DNA of 64,000 bases from contig NC_064615.1 in NCBI RefSeq assembly GCF_023898315.1, forward strand, positions 731,893,450 to 731,957,449, written 5' to 3'. This document shows positions 56,989-64,000 of this stretch, one piece after another; within the stretch, counting starts at the first letter, position 1, and each line of letters starts with the position of its first letter. A model generated the notes under the pieces. The model ran no database searches, was not told the DNA's origin, and saw only the letters and a program-made list of their open reading frames with translations. The position numbers and the translations under genes were made by a program. The DNA comes from Schistocerca nitens (Eukaryota; Arthropoda; Insecta; Orthoptera; Acrididae).

Positions 56989-57830
56989 TTACAAAGCAGT
57001 AGCTAGCATTTCCTGGAAAATTAGACGATATCTGAAGACATATATTAACAATTATGCCTTTTCGTTAACAGATACAATTTGGGAACAGGTCTCCCATTCT
57101 ACAGTTCTCACCAAGTTTATAACGAAATATTTTGGAAAAATTTTACAGAAAAGCGTATTTGATATAATTTTAACTTCTTGTATTAAAAGAAGTAATTACA
57201 ATGGGTCACTCCCAGTAAAAAAAACTTAGTTAAAATTGAAATATTTACATAAAGTACTTGGGAGGAAGTTGGGATTAGTGCCACCCAAGCCAAAATTATT
57301 GTTTGTGTTTAACTCACATAAAGCACGTTAATATAATATTCATGAATGAAAGGAAAGTATGTAACAAACAAGTATTGTAAAACGCTCAAATACTCGGCAG
57401 CACTCATCGTGTAATTTTTTTCCCAGCAGATCCATTCTGGGATCCGTGTAGGTCATATGTGTAACGAAACGGATGAAATTTTGTGACAGACGATGTTACC
57501 AGTGTTGTGAGAACTAATAAAATTCCAAGACAGTTTAATGAAGCATCAGGAACGACTGAAAGATGAACCAAACCATTCTCGTCAGTAGAAAACTTGTTCA
57601 GTTAATCTGATAAAAATATCTGTAAATTATTCTAACTGTTCCTCATAACCAAGGCATATTTCATTCGCATACATTCACAATAATATTATGTGACAACGCA
57701 CATTAGTTTATCAATCAGCAGCAAACAAATGTGGTGAGGTAAGTTGGATCACCTGAACAGATATGATGAAAGGTCACAATTAGTACACAGTAGAAGAAAG
57801 GCAGCTAATCTCTTGGTAAGATATTTTTAA
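56989..57830. other. Unassigned AT-rich host sequence
   Basis: Short frames only; no known repeat. Confidence 0.35.
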
Positions 57831-59065
57831 AAAAATCCCAAGTGCTGATTTCCCGAAAAGAGTGTGTAAGTATTCTTCAGATTTATGTTAATGAGCAAAC
57901 AGAAAAAAAAATTAACGAGACTGCAGCATTTTTTGCAGATGACATAAATATTCTAACTAGATGCAGATGACATAAATATTCTAACTAGATGCAGATGACA
58001 TAAATATTCTGACTAGATGCAGATGACATAAATATTCTGACTAGATCCAATAATGAAGGGAGATTACAGGAAACAGTCGTGATACAAAATGTAATAGAAT
58101 GGTTCATAACTAACAGACTTAAAATAAATTCTGAAAAAAACTGTGGCAATATTTTTTCACATTACGTAGAAATTCCACCGAGGCACACCGATTTTTAGCA
58201 TTGATGGAAAAACATTCACAACGGTGAGGGAGACAAAATTTTTAGGTAGGGCCTATACATATTCAGGAAAACCTGAACTGGGCGGGAGATGCACCTGTAA
58301 ACCTTAATACACTCGCTTCTGCTGCAAGAATCCTCACGAAAAATACTAACGATACATCAGTGGTAGCAATGTGGTACGGCGGTACCCAGTCACGACTGAT
58401 ATATGAAATTGTGAGAACTAAATAACTAATTCAAAAACATTTATATAAAAAAGTCGTCACAGTAATAAAAGAAGCTGAAATCAATATTTAAAAATATCTA
58501 TACATCTATACACTACCCCTGTCTTGTCTATATATCCCTAAAAAACGAATCTTGAGAAGAGGAAGCACCTTATAGCAACAAAATACCTTCAATCATAATT
58601 GACCTTCACTGTTATAATACTAGGCAGAAGCATAAACTGCATCTCCATACAGTCAGTACAAATATTTATAAAGGAGTGTATCATACTGGCTTCATACTGT
58701 ATAACCAAAAACTATCCTACTCGAAAAAAGATAGAAATTCACATCTACTTAAAGTGAAACTGAAATAGTTCTTGTATACTGGTGCTGTCATTGTTTGAGT
58801 TTTTGGCATATTAATGTAACCGGTTAAAACTTCTTAGCCATAATTATTGCATTAAATCATGTTATATCGTCTTAGCTAATTATGTATTAAATTATGTATT
58901 ATGTATTAAATTATTATGTGCATGTATCAAACTATTATTTCAGTATCATACTATGTATAATTGTGATAAACTGTAGAAATTGTAATACTGTCTCAAACAT
59001 CATTTGTCCATTATTGTAAGTCCAGACTTTGTACTAAATAACGAGTTACAGGAACAATAAAGAAA
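57830..59065 (+). mobile_element. LINE RT copy (Rex/CR1-like), plus strand, 3' complete
   Basis: Reads IYVNEQTEKKINETAAFFAD with the catalytic FADD at about 57,930. After a tandem array come VIEWFITNRLKINSEK (near 58,090-58,140), ETKFLG-type sequence, a Y.TRQKHKLHLHTVST block and GVYHTGFILYN (58,620-58,710), typical of the C-terminus of this LINE group. It ends with AATAAAGAAATGAATAAAT near 59,060. Frameshifts are present; the 5' half is missing. Confidence 0.72.
57935..58046 (+). repeat. Four-copy 28-bp tandem array inside the RT catalytic box
   Basis: Units at 57935, 57963, 57991 and 58019 each begin GCAGATGACATAAATATTCT and end ACTAGAT. Units 1-2 are identical and units 3-4 are identical, differing by one A/G. 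The unit encodes A-D-D-I-N-I-L, the RT active-site box. At 28 bp it is not a multiple of three, so each extra unit shifts the frame. Confidence 0.98.
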
Positions 59066-59768
59066 TGAATAAATACACAGAGAGAGTGAAAATAATATTA
59101 GATCAAAAATAGTGTACACAACGACATACAAGAAAGCTTTCTTTCCAAGTCCCATCCCTGAATATAATCGAAAGAGTGATACCCCCACATCTAAAACGAG
59201 GTTTTGATTCGTATAATTATTTCAGTATGAACAAAAAATAAAGTATCCAATTTATTATATACATATATAAATTTTGTCATATTATTACATTGTTTTTTTA
59301 TATATATAAATTTCTGGCACGAGCTCTGTCGTAATTAGGTTGTTTATCAGCGGGCGCCTCTGCGGAGAACAGTGTGGTATTCCTATATCCCGTGAAAGAA
59401 TAAAACAGCTAACATAATTCACTGTAATGTAGTCCGTGAGATTTGGACGGATTGTGTACCTAAAACGATCAGTTGAAGTGCTGGATTTCAAGCATACAGG
59501 CTCATGTCATAAACGTGAAAATTAATTTCGTCGATTTTCTCTTCGATAAAAAGAATAAAAATAGTTCTCCGTTTTGAGTGGAGGTACATAAATTTAGTAT
59601 TGAAGCACGCACCATTTTAATTTCTCTGAATTGAATGATGAACTGAGTTTAACATGTATCCATATTTCGTGGAAACAGAGATAGTCGAAAAATGGTGAGT
59701 TCCGCATTCGAAAATAAACTTAATGTGCTGAACAGTGATTCGTGGATGGAGATGTGTAAAATAGTCTG
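59066..59768. other. Unassigned AT-rich stretch upstream of the CpG-rich block
   Basis: No repeat or coding motif recognised. Confidence 0.4.
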
Positions 59769-59799
59769 ACACGCTTTGGCTACTTACGTCCTGGAGACT

Positions 59800-60255
59800 A
59801 GAGGAGCGAGCTGTCCAGTGTTGAGGCGCCAGTCAAGTGGCTGCCCTGGAATGCGCCAGTCGATTAGGCGGCAGGCAGAAGCGGGGGTGGTGGAGGCGGC
59901 TTCGGCGTCGGCGTCGGCGGCGGCGCTGCGGAGGCGTGTGTGCCGGCGCCCCGGGCGTCAGCCGTCACCCTGGCGACGCCTCAACAGCGAATCAATCCCG
60001 ACGCCGGCTCCGCCCCCACATTCAACAGATTTCCGTCGCCGCCGGCGGTCGATGCCCGCCGCTTAACTTGGGCTGCGCGTCCAACTGCACTCGTATCTCA
60101 CGACAGGCGCAATAAACGGGCGACAAACTGTCTGCCGTGTCGTTACCCGCGGCCTTGGCGCTCGCGCACGCGATCCGCCAGCGGGGGCGGACCCATTAAG
60201 CGGCGGCTGCGGCTGGCCAGCGCCGCCTCTGGCGCCCTGCCGTATCGCTGCCCTA
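59800..60255. promoter_or_regulatory. CpG-rich island
   Basis: A block of GC-rich sequence with dense CpG (GGCGTCGGCGTCGGCGGCGG, CCGTCGCCGCCGGCGGTCG, GCGCTCGCGCACGCGATCCG) is set in AT-rich surroundings and without any recognised transposon. Such islands often mark promoters or first exons of host genes. Open frames here are a by-product of few stop codons. Confidence 0.5.
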
Positions 60256-60411
60256 CTCTGACAAGCTCAGTTCTCTGGGAAACGCAGAGGTCGAAACGTG
60301 AACAGCAATTAGATACAAAGCTGCTGTCTCCTTCCCCCCTCCCCACAACCATCCACTCTAAAACGAGCGTTCTGAAGTTTTTTATGTGGAGATTTATCAT
60401 TTTGTAAGCAG

Positions 60412-60470
60412 TATTTATAAGCCCACGTGATCAAGACTATCAGCCACAATGAAACTCTGCGGTAAGTGAG
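60412..60470 (+). promoter_or_regulatory. TATA/initiator/ATG/5' splice site cluster, possible first exon
   Basis: TATTTATAA (60412-60420) lies 28-30 bp upstream of a TCAGCC initiator-like site (60440-60445). An ATG follows in the context CACAATG (60449), and four codons later a splice donor matches the consensus, GCG|GTAAGTGAG (60461 on). This would be a tiny first exon encoding MKLC. A 7-nt leader is unusually short, and no second exon was identified. Confidence 0.35.
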
Positions 60471-60559
60471 ATTTGATACAAGAACTAAACTACTTAAACA
60501 AAAATGAATCACACAGAAGATGAGGAGGAAACGAAATGAAACTTCCTGGGTTGAGAGGA

Positions 60560-60955
60560 GATGTGATGTTATTTCAGTGATTACAATACCGAATCATCTA
60601 CAAGCAACTTTAGAGCCTGAGCCAACTTACCAGTATCAAGATTCCACCACATCTCATCTTGATCCATGCACTGATTCGACTGGGAAGGGTGTCATGAAGC
60701 GTTGCATCATCTCTTAAGACAAGCTGACACACAAATGTTGTAGCTGGTGCTTGATATCCTATACACTGGCACTGGGACAGAGTTCAGGTCCGAGTCCGCC
60801 CCACACATGTTCTACTGGGAACAGATCTGGGGACATGGGAGTACCTCGACATTCAGCAGACAGTTCATAGAAACGTGTGCGATGAGTGGACGAGAAGTTT
60901 TATACTGAAAAATGGCACCACAATACCGTCGCATGACAAGTAACACATGAGGACT
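60560..60955 (-). pseudogene. Tc1 transposase C-terminal fragment
   Basis: On minus: SPDLFPVEHVWGGLG (third catalytic acid region), followed by a diverged C-terminal part with PVPVYR and a stop-rich end. The upstream catalytic residues are absent. Confidence 0.65.
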
Positions 60956-61206
60956 TGATTTGAATTGATTTGATTTGATTTATTGCTCATTTAGAGACCT
61001 GTTATCTTACATTTTACAACAGGTCGTTCATTTTACAGCTTTTCATTTAGATTACAAAACATATTCCAGATTACAAACAGCAATTTTTGTTTTGCACATT
61101 TACAATGGAAGTAATAATAAATTAAAAATGCATTAGAAAGTGAAAGAAAAAACGCCAAAAATATTCAGATTTTAAGAAGATGATATGACAGATGATAGGA
61201 TGGATA

Positions 61207-61257
<51 letters not shown>

Positions 61258-61495
61258 ATTTTATCCTATCTGAGCCAGCCTGATCTAAAAGCCTCGCAAA
61301 TACTTCGAGCCTTGCAGTCCCAGTTCGATAAAGTCCTAATTTACGGATTAATATTTCTAAACACTATTGACAAAAACACCATAACTACTGTGTTCGTTGT
61401 TGAAAACACAATGGTGGAAGTATTTCTTGGGTTATTAATTAATCTTCAGTTCTTATATTATGTACCTCGAATTTTACCTGTTATGTTGCTTTATA
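60956..61495. other. Unassigned; contains (GA)n
   Basis: TGATTTGATTTGATTTATTGC at 60,968-60,988 resembles the reversed tail of a LINE, unproven. Other sequence is unrecognised. Confidence 0.35.
61211..61254. repeat. (GA)n microsatellite
   Basis: 22 uninterrupted GA units. Confidence 0.99.
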
Positions 61496-61751
61496 AAAAT
61501 GGCTCTGAGCACTATGGAACTTAACATCTGAGGTCATCAGTCCCCTAGAACTTAGAACTACTTAAACCTAACTAACCTAAGGACATTACACACATCCATG
61601 CCCGAAGCAGGATTCGAACCTCCGACCGTAGCAGTCGCGCGGTTCCAGACTGAAGCGCCTAGAACCGCTCAGCCACCCCGGCCGGCGCGACCGTAGCAGT
61701 CGCGTGGTTCCGGAATGAAGCGCGTAGAACCGCTCGGCCACCGCAGCTGGC
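61496..61751 (-). mobile_element. SINE family A, copy 15, with duplicated partial head
   Basis: A full minus-strand SINE A is followed on its 5' side by a second, about 65-bp head segment (GCGACCGTAGCAGTCGCGTG ... CCACCGCAGCTGGC). The TSD TATGTTGCTTTATA / TATGTTGCTCTATA (61482-61495, 61752-61765; one mismatch) encloses both, so the double-headed form was inserted as one unit. The two heads differ by several bases. Confidence 0.92.
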
Positions 61752-61765
61752 TATGTTGCTCTATA

Positions 61766-62020
61766 CACTGAGTGTTCAGTTACAAATGTTATATCCCAAC
61801 AGCGGTATAATGACCGCGGGATGGATATACTTGCTGTTTGCACTTAACCTAGAACAGGTTTACAGGACTGACTGCATTACACTGTTAACTCTGATACAGT
61901 TTCTTTATTTGAGGTGTGTAAGGACGTATATGGTACGTGTTGGTGAAAGTGTTTGTTCTTTGAGTGAGTGTGTGTTTCGGTGCTGCTGTCTGTGTTGGTG
62001 TACGATTTGGAACTGCTGTC
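61766..62020. other. Unassigned host sequence
   Basis: No motif. It continues after the foldback element at 62,987. Confidence 0.4.
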
Positions 62021-62023
62021 TTA

Positions 62024-62983
62024 CAAGGGAACCTCCCCATCGCACCCCCCCTCAGATTTAGTTATAAGTTGGCACAGTGGATAGGCCTTGAAAAACTGAA
62101 CAAAGATCAATCGAAAAAACAGGAAGAAGTTGTGTGGAACTATGAAAAAATAAGCAAAATATACAAATAGAGTAGTCCATGTGCAACATAGGCAATATCA
62201 AGGAGGGCGTAGGCACAATATCGTCGTGGTCCCGTGGTTAGCGTGAGCAGCTACGGAGCGAGAGGTCCTTGGTTCAAGTCACCCCTCGAGTGAAAAATTT
62301 ACTTTCTTTATTTTCACAAAGTTATGATCTGTCCGTTCGTTCATTGACGCCACTGTTCACTGTAATAAGTTCAGTGTCTGTGTTTTGCGACCGCACCGCA
62401 AAACCGAGCGATTAGTAGACGAAAGGACGTGCCTCTCCAATGGGAACCGAAAACATTTGATCGCAAGGTCATAGGTCAACCGATTCCTCCACAGAAAAAC
62501 ACGTCTGATATATTCTATACGACACTGGTGACGGCATGTGCGTCACATGACAGGAATTTGTTGTCGACCAACCTAACTTATACACTTGGCGAATGGGTAA
62601 AAAGATTTTTCTACCTTGCCCGATTTAGGTTTTCTTGTGGATGTGATAATCACTCCCAAAAAACTGATGAAAACATAATAGTTTGTCACATAAACTGAAA
62701 ATAAAAAACTAAACTTTTCACTCGAGGGAAGACTTGAACCAAGGACCTCTCGTTCCACAGCTGCTCACGCTAACCACGGGACCACGGCGCTCCTGAGGTG
62801 ACACTAGCCTTGATGTTGCCTATCTTCCGCATTGACTACTCAGTTTATATATTTTGCTCATTTTTTCATAGTACCGCAATTCTTCCTGTTTTCTCGATTG
62901 ATGTGTGTTCAGTTTTTCAAGGGCTATCCACTGTGCAAACTTATAACTAAATCTGAGGGGGGTGCGATGGGGAGGTTCCCTTG
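62024..62983. mobile_element. 960-bp foldback element with tRNA-like modules in both arms
   Basis: Arms of about 285 bp (62024-62308 and 62694-62983) are near-perfect inverted copies, starting CAAGGGAACCTCCCCATCGC. A 3-bp TTA duplication flanks it (62021-62023, 62984-62986), as in PIF/Harbinger-type elements. Each arm contains a tRNA-like segment: A-box-like GTGGTTAGCGTGAGC and B-box GGTTCAAGTC. The centre (62309-62693) is unique and has no coding similarity, so it is non-autonomous. Confidence 0.85.
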
Positions 62984-62986
62984 TTA

Positions 62987-63379
62987 GTGCTTCGTGTGTG
63001 TTGCAATGGTCTGTTATACAGCCGTGTCTGTATGTATTTCTCACGTAATGTCCCTAAGACGTCATCAGCGACTTTTTTACCATTTTCCACTCGTCTTTGT
63101 CTCTTATTGCCCGTATCGTGTCATTACTGTACTGTGTTGGTGTCTCGTGTGCTTCTCTGCACCTGTGACAGTGAAAAAGTATGTGTTCTGGGGAACCATG
63201 CTCCCCAAATGTACAAGTAGCACTATGTCAGAAACCGAACCATACCCCGATTGGGATTGATATGGCTCAGTCTCTGACGTTCCCTGATGTCCGGGAAGAA
63301 TTGATATACCCTACGACCCTTAACGCTTTGCCAGGTATCCACCCGCCAGTTAACGAGTTGGCGCTTCTCGGTAATGTAC
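62987..63379. other. Unassigned host sequence
   Basis: No motif recognised. Confidence 0.35.
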
Positions 63380-64000
63380 TATCCGGCAATCTCGATTGAC
63401 TTCTCCTCTCTCCACTTCGTCAATGAGTACATTGCAGCCCGAAACCGTATGGCTAAGTCGATAGGGAAGGTTCCAAGCGCCACGCAGAGTGGTTGCACTG
63501 GCGTGGTGTTAAAAGCTCCTGACAGCCTTGCCACGGCCACTTCTCTGCCCTCGCCGCACGATGTTCTGATTCGCGAGCAGACGTACTCGGTGGGCCCATG
63601 CACTGGCTGCAAAAGAGACCACAACGAGCGCACATGAGGACGAAGGGTGTCTGTGACGTACCACTGTTCCATCAGAGTTCCGTCAGTCACTTTCAGCGGT
63701 GACCTGACGTCGTACCCGATGGCTCCCCACGCCATGACGTCAACAGTAACACCGCTGCGCTTCCTCGAAACATTAGAAGAATGGGACCTCCACTCATGTC
63801 GTCATCACACTCGCCCGTAACCGTCATGCAGGATAGTACAGAACCGCGATTCATCAATGAACACAGTGCGACGCCAGCTGCCCGTGTTTCCAGATCACGG
63901 CGCCACTCCAGACGCAGCCGTTTCTGTAGTGGTGTTAACGGCAGCCTACGCGTGGTACGGCGTTTCCTCGCCTGGCTGCTGCTGGTCTCCGCCGAATGGT
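63380..64000 (-). pseudogene. Tc1 transposase fragment, runs off window
   Basis: On minus from the window edge: RLPLTPLQKRLRLEWRRD, FIDESRFC (first catalytic Asp, near 63,850), AWGAIGYDVRSPL and LRPHVRSL. After a frameshift comes LLANQNIV where QQDNARPH is expected, so the second Asp is lost. The C-terminal part is not recognisable. Confidence 0.7.

Noticed and set aside
57935..58046. CRISPR-like direct repeats
   Set aside because: Units are contiguous without spacers, and the locus is an animal LINE.
59776..60407. Ala/Arg-rich frames in the CpG-rich block
   Set aside because: All frames are open there because stop codons are rare in such composition; no domain seen.

Overview
This is a eukaryotic, animal-type window made almost entirely of transposable-element remains. 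I recognise no complete host gene, no bacterial or phage gene and no CRISPR array. The tRNA-derived SINEs, the CR1/L2-like LINEs with a 3' hexamer tail, the abundant Tc1/mariner elements and the AT-rich spacers fit a large insect genome. From memory of repeat sequences the closest fit is an orthopteran of the Schistocerca (locust/grasshopper) type. That assignment is inference; a database search would settle it.

Layout: 0-4 kb is minus-strand CR1/L2-like LINE sequence cut by three SINEs. 4-7.5 kb holds a decayed mariner, a long inverted repeat and a possible LINE ORF1 remnant. 7.6-11.6 kb has a LINE reverse transcriptase (RT) fragment, an RTE-like RT with an open 390-codon frame bracketed by (TA)n tracts, a hAT-type BED-finger fragment and a LINE 3' end containing (TG)n. 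12-16 kb carries SINE families A, B, C and F, including two SINEs nested in a third, and a probable solo LTR. 16-20 kb has two minus-strand LINE copies ending in (TGTAGA)n. 20-30 kb has a 2A-like motif, family E SINEs, a foldback MITE, a possible Helitron 3' end and a mariner split by a SINE. 30-36 kb has LINE fragments and a long minus-strand L1/Tx1-like LINE. 36-42 kb has a head-to-head SINE C pair, a 146-bp tandem repeat, a 5S-rRNA-derived SINE, a Tc1 element with both ends, and a SINE D inside a SINE C. 44-52 kb is a broken Ty3/gypsy element on the minus strand, entered by two Tc1 elements, a SINE and an unidentified insert. 52-64 kb contains two further Tc1 copies, a nearly intact Tc1, a LINE whose RT catalytic box is multiplied in tandem, a CpG-rich island beside a promoter-like start, and a 960-bp foldback element with tRNA-like modules in its arms.

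How the parts relate: the SINEs encode no protein and must have used LINE machinery; most family A copies still show target-site duplications (TSDs), often inside older LINEs or DNA transposons, so the window is a readable stack of insertions. Four SINE families (A, B, E, F) share a tail hairpin whose two arms change together, which suggests RNA-level selection. The only candidate for host regulatory sequence is the CpG-rich block at 59.8-60.25 kb with the TATA/initiator/ATG/splice-donor arrangement just beyond it.
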